A DNA stretch of 64,000 nucleotides from Cordilura impudica (lineage: Eukaryota > Arthropoda > Insecta > Diptera > Scathophagidae), in the NCBI GenBank assembly GCA_963682025.1, contig OY821521.1:167966209-168030208 (forward strand). Reading direction: 5' to 3'. Under the pieces are notes generated by a model that was given only the letters and a program-made list of their open reading frames with translations, was not told where the DNA came from and did no database searches. Shown here one piece after another: positions 33,099 through 44,706 of this stretch (its first letter is position 1; each line of letters begins with the position of its first letter). Position numbers and translations under genes: made by a program.

Positions 33099-33212
33099 CA
33101 GTGTTGCCATAATTTTAAATTGTAAAGATGCTAAATTGCAAAAAAAAAAGATGCTAAAACGTACTGGAGTCAAAAAAAGGTGCTAAATTTTTTTTTTAAA
33201 ATTTCATTACAA

Positions 33213-34586
33213 TCTATATATATAAAATGGAATGTGTCTTTGTTTATTTGTTTGTTTGTACCTTATAGGAGACCAAACCTCTGGACCGATCTTCCTGAAA
33301 TTTTCACAGCATTTAACTGGGACTCCGGCATGATTAATAGGGTACTTCTTTTTCGACCATGCCCACTTTTACGCCCACTTTTTTAAAATTATGTAATTGC
33401 TCCCATATAGTTTTTAACAGATTTACTTCAAATTGTATATACATTATAAACATTTCTTACGCCACGCCCCCTTTCACGCCCCTTTTCACGCCAAATTTTG
33501 TTTGAAAGTTTTAAACTTTTTGTTCTCTGTACAAATTTGTTCCTTCCAAAGGATTTTTTTTTTTATTTGATAGTATATTGCTCTTAATGCTGTTAATGTC
33601 GCCATATAACTAAGAACCACGCCCACTTCACCGCCCCCTTTTTTTAATTCAGATACTTACTTATACCACTAACAATGTTTGCTATACAAAATACATTTTT
33701 TGTAATATATATTTACCTAAAGTTTTATACACTTTTTATCTACAGGTAAGGTAGCCATACATTTTTTTTATTACCAAATCCCTCTTTTTCGCCCCATTTT
33801 ACCTAAAATTATAATTTATCTGCTTTCAATCCTTATATATACATATAAAAATGAATGTGTGTTTGTTTGTGCTTTATAGGAGGCCAAACCCCTGAACCGA
33901 TCTTCCTGAAATTTTTACAGTGTGTTAATGTGGCTCTGGAAGGAATAATAGGCTACATAAATTTTTGATTGGACAAAGGGGCGATGCCACGCCAATATAA
34001 CCCAAAATTTGAAATCGTCATATCCCGGGAATTTTTTGACCTACGGCGGTCATTTTGGTACATATGGTATTGGCGTGAATAGAAGTACATACCAAAAGAA
34101 AAGTGGGCGGGACTACGCCCCTTTTTAGAAAAATAAAAAATTGTAAAATTTTCTAAATTTTCACAGAAGGATATTTTTGCGAAATAATAAGTCCTTAAAT
34201 ATACAACGTTGTTAGTGGGCAAATGGGCGTGGTCCCGCCCATATAACCCAAAATTTAAAACCGTCATATCTCGGCCATTTTTTAACCTACGGCGATGATA
34301 TTTGGTATATATCGTATTGAAATTAATAGAAATAGTACTACAAGAAAACTGGGCGGGACCACGCCCTTTTTAGAAATATTAAAATCCATAATAACTTCTA
34401 TTAAGCCCTTGACTATATAAAGTTGTTAGTGCAATAATTAATTCTAAATTAAATAAATAATATTTTGTTAATGTATAAATATTTTTATTTTATTTTATTT
34501 TATTTTATTTTATTTTATTTTATTTTATTTTATTTTATTTTATTTTATAACGATGAGGGGTAGCGAAGCACACCGGGTTCAGCTAG
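33213..34586 (+). mobile_element. Non-autonomous Helitron with two 5' termini (1,374 bp)
   Basis: Begins A|TCTATATATATAAAATGG and ends CACCGGGTTCAGCTAG|T, as Helitrons do (TC...CTAG, inserted between A and T). A second Helitron-type start, A|TCCTTATATATACATA, lies at 33,830 followed by the same GGAGACC/GGAGGCCAAACC...CCGATCTTCCTGAAATTT block. Two tandem units of about 235 bp (33,970-34,205 and 34,206-34,440) hold AATATAACCCAAAATTT and GGGCGGGACYACGCCC words. A pentanucleotide ATTTT microsatellite occupies 34,481-34,548. Confidence 0.82.
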
Positions 34587-34837
34587 TTATATTGAAAAAT
34601 TAAATACTTATTAATAAATTCTTTGGTTTATAAATCGAAAAATTAATGTAAAACATAAGTTTCGATTTATATTTTTTAAATTTTAATAAAAATTATATTG
34701 AATTTCATCTGTAATTTTTTTTTTAACATCAAATTGAGTTTTTTTAAATTTTAAATATATTGTTTTTAATTTTAGCGGGATTTTTTTTTTTTTTAATTAC
34801 ATATATAACAGAATTTACGATAATTGGTTTATGGAAT

Positions 34838-35240
34838 CTAATATTTCTGTGATGTCTTCATCTTCAAGTTCTTCTTGGCTCTGATATTTTTCTGACGATC
34901 GACTTTTATCTACGACCTCGCTCGGTATATTGTATATGTAACAGCACCCATTTTTTCAATTCCAAACCATCTTTTATACGTATTACAGAACATAACAACT
35001 CGGATTTTATTCTGTTCAAAGTTAGCTTTTAACTAAAGCCATTAAACTAAACAAACGTTCAATTTCGGCTTTTAAGAAAAACAAAACTAATAAAGATAAT
35101 ACAAATATTGGTAACTCTATAAATGGATTTTCGCCAATAGAATTTTTGTTAACTTCAATCCATAAGGAGGTTGTATTCAGTGTTGTATTCGAATATTTTT
35201 CTGTGACATAACTGCATTGGATTTCAATTTTTTCTGTTTC
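34838..35240 (-). pseudogene. hAT transposase C-terminal (hATC) remnant
   Basis: Minus-strand text from about 35,240 reads EIQCSYVTEKYSNTTLNTTS, then NPFIELPIFVLSLLVL and AEIERLFSLMALVKS. This is the hATC dimerisation block with the conserved A-E-x-E-R-x-F pattern. A stop follows at about 35,020, after which a DGLE-like phrase and an acidic tail continue in shifted frames. The N-terminal zinc finger and catalytic aspartates are absent. Confidence 0.65.
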
Positions 35241-35975
35241 AGATGATCTAAATTTAAACTATTTAAATTATCGGTTCATTTACCCGGTTAATGTGGTTTG
35301 TGTTGAAAATTTTGGCATTTTGCTAATACAACAATATTTTTTGGCAATCATCATTTTACATTCCTCTATTTCAAAATGTTTTGTTATATTTGTTGAAAGA
35401 AACGAGCAGAGTGGTAAAAAGAGTAGTACACAAAATTCTCGTATTACACTTTGAGAAATTAAAACATATCAATACCATTAAAATTAAAATTGCGTATTCA
35501 AAAATAATGAAAAAAATCAAAAAAAAGATGCTAAAAGCAACTTTTTATTAATAAAATATGCTAAGTTAGCATCAAGCATCTTTTCATAAATTTTGGATGC
35601 TAAACGACAAAAAAAAGTTGCTCAATCTAGCAACTAAAATGCTAAAATGGCAACACTGGTAGTAGCCTCACTCGGACTATTTTCCGCTGTAGTAGCTTCA
35701 ATCTTCAGATTTTACGCTGTAGTGCTCCGCTCTAAATATTTTCCGCTTAAACTTGAACTTGAACTTGAACTTTGAATATTTTCCGCTGTAGAAGTTTAAT
35801 CTAAATAAATCGGTCAGGATACTGCGGCAATGCACAGCGGAAAAGCTAGGTTTTTTCTAATTTTCTACTAAAAACTGCATTTCCGGAAATTTTTACTATG
35901 ATATTCGTGATTAGCAGGTCAAAATACGTTAGTAAACCAAATTTCAGACAGATCGGAGGTATGGGGTTTTCGGAA

Positions 35976-36722
35976 GTTTATCGACAGCTTTATGTGGAGG
36001 CTATGACTAAGAATGCTCCTAGAGAATTGTTTTTTTTTTTTTGGACTACTGATTAATGGATGTAATACAGACACACAAAACCAATTTAATAAAAATTTAA
36101 TTTCGAAAATTTTTTTTTCATTTTTATAATATAAATTAAATTTTTAAAATTTTATTTCTGGAGATTTTTTTGATACCATATACCGCAGCGTCTAATGACT
36201 TCGTGCTAATGTTGTAACTACCAAAAATATTTGACATAGACCGTCTGTGTGGCCATGTAAAACTTGTACTCAAACTACAGGTCGCAAATATGAATATAGT
36301 ATTTTGATGAAATTTGGTATATGAGCTTTGACTGGATGAACGCTATTGAAATTGACTGCAATGATATCAACCTAAATTGCCATAGTATATAAGAAGTCAT
36401 AAACCCTATATGAAGCCAATTGCCGATTTTCAATAACTCTATCAAATAACAAAAATATTGTACAGATTTTTTCAAATTTGGTTTTTATATGTTTTTACAA
36501 AATGGAAGTGGCTTCACCTTCAGGATCGGTCAATTTTTCGACGTAGTCCCTATATAAATATAGTATCCGTATTAACTTTTTCATAGTCGAATGCAAAAAA
36601 AATTAATAGCAATGCCAAAAAAACTTGGTTTATGCTTATTTTTTACATCCAATTAGTTCGACCTAAGAGATAGGGTCCCCAAACACATGGTATAAGGTAT
36701 AGTCGGCCTAGACCGACAATTA
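35976..36722. repeat. DINE-1-like fragments, two orientations
   Basis: 35,976-36,080 matches the DINE middle in reverse. 36,172-36,722 is a forward copy from a diverged head to the hairpin GTCGGCCTAGACCGAC at 36,703-36,718, with an internal deletion and decayed end. Confidence 0.55.
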
Positions 36723-36940
36723 TTTTTTTTTTTTTTTTTTTTTTGAAAAATTAATACAAAATTTTTTAATTTCGGGAAATTTTTTTTAATATAATTTTAT
36801 AGTTTTCATAAAAATAAAAATTTTCAAAGTTAAAAAATTAATTACTAAAATTTTTCATATTTTTATCCAATATGTAAATAATCTAACCCATAAAATCAAA
36901 GTTTTTATTAAAACTCTTTCTTTCCTTATGCATATGAGTT
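36723..36940. other. Homopolymer-rich spacer
   Basis: Long T-run at 36,723-36,744 and AT-rich sequence; nothing else seen. Confidence 0.3.
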
Positions 36941-36944
36941 TTGT

Positions 36945-37230
36945 GTGTCTTCCGTGCAGCTCTGCTATGTAGTCAGCCTTCTACAAAATTGCCGTGCAGT
37001 AGACCGCTTGTATATTGCGATATTCAATTTTATTATGAATTTGAAGTTGGATGTCTGTAAAATTTTTTTTAGATCGTGTTTGGAGATTCATTGGAGAATG
37101 TTGGTTACAGTTTCAACTTTTTTTTCTGATCACTTAAGCTGCCCTGCTATTTCTTTATAGGATTTTCAGCCTCAAGAATGTCAAATATGGGGCTCCGTTG
37201 TGCAGGAGTGTAGTTTTTGCCTCTTCTCAT
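36945..37230 (-). pseudogene. Tc1/Tc3-like transposase N-terminal remnant
   Basis: From ATG at 37,230 (minus) the frame begins MRRGKNYTPAQRSPIFDILE, the start of the first helix-turn-helix of many Tc1/Tc3-type transposases. It is followed by stops and frameshifts. A KRSTARQ-like phrase near 37,010 resembles the second DNA-binding segment. No catalytic DDE region is seen. Direct repeats CGTTCCTAATTAGTTG (37,341) and CGTTTCTAATTAGTTG (37,550) lie outside the start and might be transposase-binding repeats of the same element. Confidence 0.45.
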
Positions 37231-38353
37231 TAAAATTCTTAAAAATAATTGTTTTAAAATTTATTTATGCATTAAATGAAAAAAAAAATGCTGAAAAACC
37301 ATATATTCCTTTACTTAGACAGTTATAATTAATAATTGCGCGTTCCTAATTAGTTGCCATGCTAAGTAAGACGTAAACAAGTTTAAATAATTAAAACAAC
37401 ACTTGAAATGCACAACAAACAGACAACAAATAGATTAATTAATAACAAACAGATTAATTAACAAAATACAAGTGTTTTAGAGGGAAAACATAACGGTATA
37501 TTTGCAAATACTTCAATTATGCTGTTGAAGCACTATAATATATAAAGAGCGTTTCTAATTAGTTGTAAACAGTTGAACTTCAACATGCGTCTTGACCCCA
37601 ACAATTTTACTTTTAAGAGAGTTGTTTTTCGTTTTATAAATACTATCCCATTAACCTTATGAAGGACTTCAAAAATATTGCTAAGCTGTGTAGTTTACAA
37701 GTCAATTGGAATATTTATTTTTTTTTGTTTTATTCTTTTTCTTTCAACATCCGTTGCTAAAATTAGTTAACTATATTTTTAGGCCCTAAATTAGGCATAT
37801 TTAAGAAAACATTTTTAGCTCAACAAATAGAACATGTTCTACATTGTTGCTCAATTATTTATTCCTGTTTTGTATCGCTGGCGTACACATAAAACATCCG
37901 TTATTAAGCTTTAATTGTGCCAACAAAAGCATTATTAAAAGGCCATATACATCAAACACCTGAAGACAAGGCAATGAACAATAACTATTTCATGAAGAAT
38001 TACAACAACGACGAAAAAACCAAACACATACACAAATACACATGCACAGACTTTGTTCAGATGTTCAAAGCTGTACATAAACTATGCTCAAAAAGTAGTA
38101 TTAAATTTTATCTCTTATACGAAATACTTTCAAAATGTTATAATCGAAATTTAAAAAAAAAAGAAAAAATCATTTGAATCCTTTACTTACTTAGCAAAGT
38201 TTTGAGGGGGAGAAAACTTGAGCTGAATTCACTAACTGTCTGCACGAAACAAATAAAAGTATGAAAAATAAAAGAATAGCAACAGCAAAAACCTAAAGCT
38301 TTATAAACACTTTGAGATTCCAGTTCATAAAAAAAAAATATACATATATATAT
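37231..38353. other. AT-rich stretch with paired direct repeats
   Basis: Besides the two 16-bp direct repeats 209 bp apart (37,341 and 37,550) and an AACAAACAGA-type local repeat (37,410-37,450), no element is recognised. The open frame near 37,917-38,177 has no protein-like motif. Confidence 0.35.
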
Positions 38354-39789
38354 TAGGGTGGCCCTTCATTATATGGAGGGAAAAAAGTGTTCAAACTCTC
38401 TCTCTCTGTATAAATATGGGAATAGCAAAAAAAGTGATAAATACGAAGTTTTGGGCCAAACAAAAAACATTTAGAGGTGGCTCAACGCGACTCAAAATTT
38501 CAAGTGTGTTTTATATGGGTAAAATATGGCTTTCTTTCAGATTTTACGAAAATTTCGTTCTATAGTTTAATTTTTCCGATAAATTGTTATATAATTCGGG
38601 ATCAGTTTTAAATTATTTTTCCAAAAAGCTATAAAATTTCAAAATCGAATACAAACTCGCCAAGAAATAGCAAATACCCCAGATCACTTTTGTGCCAAAA
38701 AAAAAATAGGTCATTAAATTAGATGGAATTTTTTTAACTTTAAGATATTAATTTAAGCCAAAATTTTACTTTAGTCTCTATACTTGTAAGTACTCAGATG
38801 TGAAGTATTGTTTTATTACCACCTTGTTAACCTATTAAGCAATGAGACCGAAAATGGGAAATTTTTTGATCAAATTTTGAAAACTCCTTTTTTAAGTTTT
38901 AAAAAATTTTCTTAAACAAAATTGAAAAATTTAAAATATAGCTCTCTCAGATCTTGTTAAATGTATGCTAGAGATTAACTATATGAATTCTTAGGTAAAT
39001 CCCTGTGCTAGAATTTTTTTGACAAGAATTTTATTATTACGGATTTCGAGAAAAATGGGATTTTTGTAAAATATTCTGTAAATGTACTCTTTCTAAATAC
39101 TTTGTATCAAAACTTCATCACTTTTCTACTTTTAAATGTTACATTTTATCTTAGTAGTCTAGTAGTCTTAGGTAAATCCCTGTGCCAGAATTTTTTTGAC
39201 AAGAATTTTATTTTTGCGGATTTCGAGAAAAATGGGATTTTTGTAAAATATTCTGTAAATGTACTGTTTCTAAATACTTTGTATCAAAACTTCATCACTT
39301 TTCTACTTTTAAATGCTACATTTTATCTTAATGGCTTAGGGTTTTGGAAAAAAATAATATGACCCCATTATTCCTTTTGTAATTGGGGTCACATATGACC
39401 CCAAGCTAATAAAAGACAACTTATTCAAAAAATTCAAATATTTTGTAAGTACTATTGAATTTTTAAATGCGATGCTTAAAATATTGTAACCAAATGTGTA
39501 GAACTTCCGTTCCTAAAATTTAGGATAAATCCGAGAACGTTAACCCATTATTTGCCAAAGCCAGCTTTGGATTTTAGGATATTTTTAAATAAAAATGAAG
39601 GAAAACGAGTTTTTCTATTAAACTCGATGAAACCACTATTTCGAATTTAAGAAAATTAATTCGGTTAATTTTTATATATTTAACCCTTCAGTGCTCCTGG
39701 GATCAAAATAATCCATTGTGTTATATCTTTGGTGCAATTATCTGCTTAATGGCCGCGAATATAAATTAAAACAACTTTTAACCAATTTT

Positions 39790-40565
39790 GTTATAAAAAC
39801 TTCTGGAGAAGTTTGGAATCTCCTCCTTACACTCGAGGATAGTCCTTGATCTAGTTTTGCCTGCGGATATCGCTCTGATAGCCGCTAGACTGTCCGTAAA
39901 TATTTTCATGTCTCCGGGACTTGGGGAATCCCGTGCGTTAATATACCTAATACATTCCTTTATCGCCACCAATTCAGCCTGAAAGACGGAGTTGTGGTCC
40001 GGAACACGGAGGTATACCCCTGTGGAACGGTCCTCATCGTAGAAACCTATCCCAGTCTTACCATGCAGACTAGAGGTGTCCGTATAGTAATGTGACCCTG
40101 GAAGGTTCTGTAGAATATTCCCGTTCATCCAAGTTTCCCTGTCTGGTATCCGTATACTGCAGGGTATATCTGTTGACACTTCCGCGATTCTATCACAGCT
40201 AATATTCACTGTGTTGAGTCCCGGAATTTGGTCTAAAATAGTCTGGTGTCTGGTCGTGTGGTCGGTGATATATTCCCCTGTTACCCTTAGTCGTAACATG
40301 GCCAGAGCTGCCTCATATTTAATTCTAATCTCGATTGGGTGTATAGATAGAATATTCTTTAAAGCCCTCGTAGATGTAGTCCTTATTGCACCACTGATTC
40401 CTATGCAACAGAGACGCTGTATCTTTTGGAGTGGTTTAATGTAACATTTTCTGTTCATTGATGTCCATATGATTATGGATGCGTAGGTTAGAATAGGTCT
40501 AACGACGCTTGTGTACAGCCAATATGTCATCTTCGGGTTTAAACCCCATTTTGAGCTTATAGCCA
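39790..40565 (-). pseudogene. Retrotransposon RT thumb plus RNase H domain (fragment)
   Basis: The frame opens at the deletion joint with SSKWGLNPKMTYWLYTSVVR, then PILTYASIIIWTS, the RT thumb/connection typical of I/LOA-clade elements. A linker is followed by RNase H blocks HYYTDTSSLHGKTGIGFY (first Asp), VFQAELVAIKECI (Glu) and MKIFTDSLAAIRAI (second Asp). The last RNase H block (H and D) is absent because the sequence diverges after LECKEE. No stops within about 255 codons, so the fragment is fairly young. It cannot act alone. Confidence 0.8.
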
Positions 40566-41598
40566 TTCCACCATTTTCTCCAGGGTTTGTACACATGCGT
40601 TGGACGCAAGTTGTATCATAAGTACGTCCATGGAGAATTTGCAGCTATTTATTTGGATCTCTTGGGCATCCTTTTCAGCGTCTAGAACATACTCCATGAT
40701 CCTTTTATTAAATGCCTCTTCGAGTGCTGTTCTCTGGGCAGTTGGGATTTTGCCGGTGGGACTACTTAAATCTACAATGGCGTAACAAAGTTCGTCCATT
40801 GCTGGTTTTTCGCCATACTAGCATATGAAGTCGATTGTTCCTTGCCTTTTGGTGTAATCTGTTTTCTCTTCGTTGCTTGTCTAACACCTTTGAAGGAGTT
40901 TTGAACTTGCAATGAAGGATTACCTTTTGCACCATCTTTCCCAGTTAACGTTGGCCCAATAACCTCTCCTTTGGATTGAGTTCCCGCAATGGTACCTCTA
41001 TTTTTCAGGTTGGGGTTATTGATCAACTGTGTACTGGTTGGCATGGAATTCCTCTTCTTCTTTTTTGCCCCTGCAAAGTTCTGTTCCTCAGGAGAACGTA
41101 TCGGCTTGCCCGCATCCGAGGATGTGTGTGTAGAAGGTCCATTTTCCTTTAGAACATCTTGCGTTTTTGTGCTTTCCGGTTCATTTTGGCGATTTTTCGT
41201 CATTGGGCCCCAGATAACTTTTCCTTATTGGTAGAGAGTTTAGCTATGCTGGCGCTTACTTCCTCTACATTCTTGATCACATCGGAATTTGCCTGTTTAG
41301 GCTGTGTGGCAATGACTGTGTCGTTACCTTCGCTTGAGGAATTCGATTCGTCGGAATCCGAACCTGTCATGTGAGGTTGAGGTCGCACAAGGCTCCCTCT
41401 CGGATCCGACTCCTCAGTCTCCTTATTTTGGGTTTTTCCTGTAACATACCCATCTATGGAGGCCAAGTTACCCACCTCCATAGTGGACTTGCAGTCAACT
41501 GATCTCGACGACTGTGGGCCCGCTTGCTCATCACACTTAGCCGCCGATACTGGGTTATTTAGGCCCTGCACCGTAACTTTTTTATCTTTAGAAGACAT
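40557..41598 (-). pseudogene. Retrotransposon ORF1 (Gag-like) N-terminal part
   Basis: ATG at 41,596-41,598 begins MSSKDKKVTVQGLNNP. The frame is Ser/Glu-rich and of low complexity, and breaks at the ATGA overlap near 41,200. It continues as a basic, Lys-rich segment (GAKKKKRNS) to 40,772, then shifts again to MDELCYAIVDLSSPTG...ILNKRIMEY-type text ending ACVQTLEKMVEWL at 40,557. No CCHC knuckles are present; they would lie in the deleted part. Reading this as the Gag-like ORF of the same element rests on orientation and continuity. Confidence 0.6.
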
Positions 41599-42359
41599 TC
41601 AACCATTTTTTGGTTTCTTTTCGGGAACCACCCCATCCAGTTTTTGGTCCGCGGGGAGTGCATGACCCCCGAAAATCAAACTCTTCTTGTAAAAACATCT
41701 TTAGTTAAAAAGGGAGCTTTTACCTGACTACGATGATCTTTAAATTAAGATGCTCTCTAATAGTAATCTTCTACAACAGCCGGTGAGCAGTTATATCAGA
41801 GCCATTAGGGTGCATCCTAACTCCCCTATCCGCCACCTGGGGACGTGCCCGATGGGAGACTGGCATCTCCGCACGAGATTAATAGGTTAACAAGGTGGTA
41901 ATAAAACAATAATTCATATCTGAGTACTTACAGGTATAGAGACTAAAATAAAATTTTGGCTTTAATTAATTTCCTAAAGTTCAAAAAAATGCCACCAATT
42001 TCCTTGTCCTAGTTTTTTTTGGCACAAAAGTGGTCTGGGCATTTGCTATTTCTTGGCCAGTTTTTATTCAATTTTGAAGTTTTATAGCTTTTTGAAAAGA
42101 TAAATTAATACTGATCTCGAATTATATAACAACTTGTCTGAAAAAAACTAAAACTATAGAACGAAATTTTCGTAATATCTGAAAAAAAAAGTCATATTTC
42201 CCATATATAAACACACTTGAAATTTTCAATCGCGCGAGGCACGACTAAATGTTTTTTGATTGGCCCAAAACTTTGTATTTCTCACTTTTTTTGCTATTCG
42301 CATATTTCTAGGGGGTGAGACCGAGAGTTTATACACTTTTTTGTGTCTAACACCGCGAT

Positions 42360-44700
42360 TATAATTCTGTATGATCAGATATCAGCTCCATGTTTCTCTG
42401 AGCATGACCTGATCTTTCTAACATATAACTTTCAATGTTAGTTTTTATGTATTGTCGATCTTGTGTTGTAATAATAATTAGTTATTTATAGTTCGGTTCG
42501 AGATCATGTATACATTTTCTAATACTAGAAAAGATAATACTTTATGCAATGTAAGAGAAATTTGGAAAAAATTGAAGACAGCGCTAGATGGAGTATATAA
42601 CTTTCAAGTTCAACAAGTTAATCAGTTTTTCAGTTATCGTGACTTTAAACACTTAGATTTTAATCATTTATATGAATATTCATCTCACATTGCTTGGAGT
42701 GACATCTATTTTATGTCTTCCGTTGATGAGCAATCATCATTTTTGGAGCACAATATTCAACACCTTTTTGATATAAGTGTACCAATGAAACACAAGAGAA
42801 CGATACATAGATGAAAACCCTGGTTTTCAAACGCTGTTAGGATACTATACACCAAAGGCATTTTGCATATGCCAGGTGGAGGAGATTTAAAACATCTGAG
42901 CTTAAAATACAATATTCCATTGCCAGGAAAAATGTTAATAGACATATCAGATATGCTAAAACCGAATATTATTCCAAACGGTTTAGCACTGCGATCAGTT
43001 CTCGACAGACTTGGAATACTATTCGCGAAATAGGAATTGGTAATGCGAACAACAACATTGCTTGCCAAGTAGATGCAAATATGCTTAACAGAACGTTTAC
43101 CAACGCACCTGTAATTAAAGCAAATTCCACTTTTTATAATTTTTCCTCAGGCACCTTAAATACAGATAACAGGTTAATCAGCGAACATTTTCAATTTTCT
43201 TGCGTAACTCAAAATGACGTTATTTCAATGTGCCCTTTAATAAAATCAAATGCAATGGGTAGTGAAAACTTACACCCAAAATTTATAAGATTACTTCTAC
43301 CCCTGATTTTGCCGTATGTTACTCAACTGTTTAATACTATTATAATGTCTTGTATGTACCCGCTAAACTGGAAACATGCAAAAATTGTGCCCTTACCTAA
43401 GTCAAATGGAGAATTCAGACCTATAGCCATATTGTGTTTTCTATCGAAAGTCTTGGAAAAACTGTTGTAAATAAACAAATGATTTCATATGTCAATACAC
43501 ATAATTTGCTTTGCAGTACGCAATCTGGTTTTCGTCAGAACCATAGCTGCGTTACGGCTCTTGTGGAAGTTAGTGAGAACATACGGCAAGGATTGGAAAA
43601 TGGAAATATAAACTTTTTAGTGCTTCTAGACCATTCTAAGGCCTTCGATACGGTAGACCATGATATACTCCTTGGAAAACTGAAACACTTTTTTAGATTT
43701 ACGGATACAGCAACCAAACCTATAAAATCATATCTTTCGAACCGCACACAATCAGTATTTGTAAACGGTGTATGGTCAGATAGATTATCCCTTACTAGGG
43801 GAGTGTCTCAGGGCTCTATTTTAGGTCCAATTTTATTTTCCTTGTTGGCAAATGATTTGCCAAAACAACTCTCCAATTGTAAGATACATTAATACGCAAA
43901 TGACGTGCAACTCACTTTAAGTAGCCCAGATCAGAATATTGCTTCAGGCATAACCCTTCTAAATGACGACTTATACAGAATCTATCTTTGGGCTAATGCT
44001 AACGGACTCTGTTTGAATCCACAGAAATCTAAATGCATTGTTATACGAAAAAAAAAAAGTTTAAATCCCACCATTTCTGAAGACATTGCTTTAAATGGCC
44101 AGAAAATTGAAATTGTTAATACGGCGAAAAATCTAGGGATAACTTTCAATAGCAATTTGACATGGGCTGATCATATAAATTCGCTGGTTGGTCAAACTTA
44201 TGCAAAACTACGAGCTGTCTGGTCCACACAGTATTTCACCCCTTTAAGAATAAGGGCCTTATTTGCCAAGACGTTTCTGATTCCTTCCCTGTTGTATGGG
44301 TGTGAGCTATTTGGAAGCTGTGATGCAGTTAGTAATAGGACACTAAATGTCTTGTTTAATAATGTTATAAGATATGTATATGGATTGAGAAGATTTGATC
44401 ATGTTTCCTCTGTTTCCAGTAATCTTTACGGGGTCTCTCTTGATAATCTGTTGAAAATTCGCACTCTTACATTTTTGCAAAAAATAATAAACAGACAAAC
44501 ATCCAAATATATATTTGACAAAATCCGTTTTTCCCAATCGCCAAGAAACCGAAATATTGTAATTCCAAGGCATCAATGCCTAGTATCTGAATGACAGTTT
44601 TATGTACATGCCGCTAGTCTTTGGAACAATCTTCCACTAAATCAACAACAAAACAGCAATGCTAAAAGTTTCAAAACTTTTTTATCTGACTTTTTTAAAT
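42360..44700 (+). pseudogene. CR1 ORF2 (endonuclease end and reverse transcriptase), inactive
   Basis: RT blocks in order: WKHAKIVPLPKSNGEFRPIA (43,370-43,430), STQSGFRQNHSCVTALVEV, FLVLLDHSKAFDTVDHDILL (43,615-43,675), TRGVSQGSILGPILFSL (43,795-43,845), then YANDVQLTL where YADD is expected (about 43,892). Then KNLGITFNSNLTWADHI and a thumb ending KTFLSDFFK at 44,700. Disruptions: stop near 42,812, frameshifts near 42,830 and 43,450, TAA directly before the YAND motif, TGA at 44,592. The catalytic Asp-to-Asn change and the stops show it is dead. Confidence 0.82.
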
Positions 44701-44706
44701 AGTCTA

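Larger units (their letters stand above)
33099..35658 (-). mobile_element. hAT transposon with decayed transposase and Helitron insert
   Basis: The terminal inverted repeats are CAGTGTTGCCAT at 33,099-33,110 and its exact complement ATGGCAACACTG at 35,647-35,658. The 8-bp duplication GTAGTAGC flanks both ends exactly. Subterminal regions share GATGCTAAA words. A Helitron (33,213-34,586) interrupts it; without that insert it is about 1.2 kb and holds only the end of a transposase gene. Confidence 0.88.
39778..41880 (-). mobile_element. LOA/I-type non-LTR retrotransposon, internally deleted
   Basis: On the minus strand: a 5' leader (41,880-41,599, with CCAGGTGGCGGATAGGGG), a Gag-like ORF1 start, then directly the end of the reverse transcriptase and an RNase H domain. 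The endonuclease and catalytic RT (about 3 kb or more) are missing, with the joint near 40,565. The 3' end is also cut inside RNase H at about 39,790. The G+C content is visibly higher than that of the surroundings. Confidence 0.75.

Noticed and set aside
40989..41374. Plus-strand frames of 71-81 codons
   Set aside because: Antisense of the LOA ORF1.
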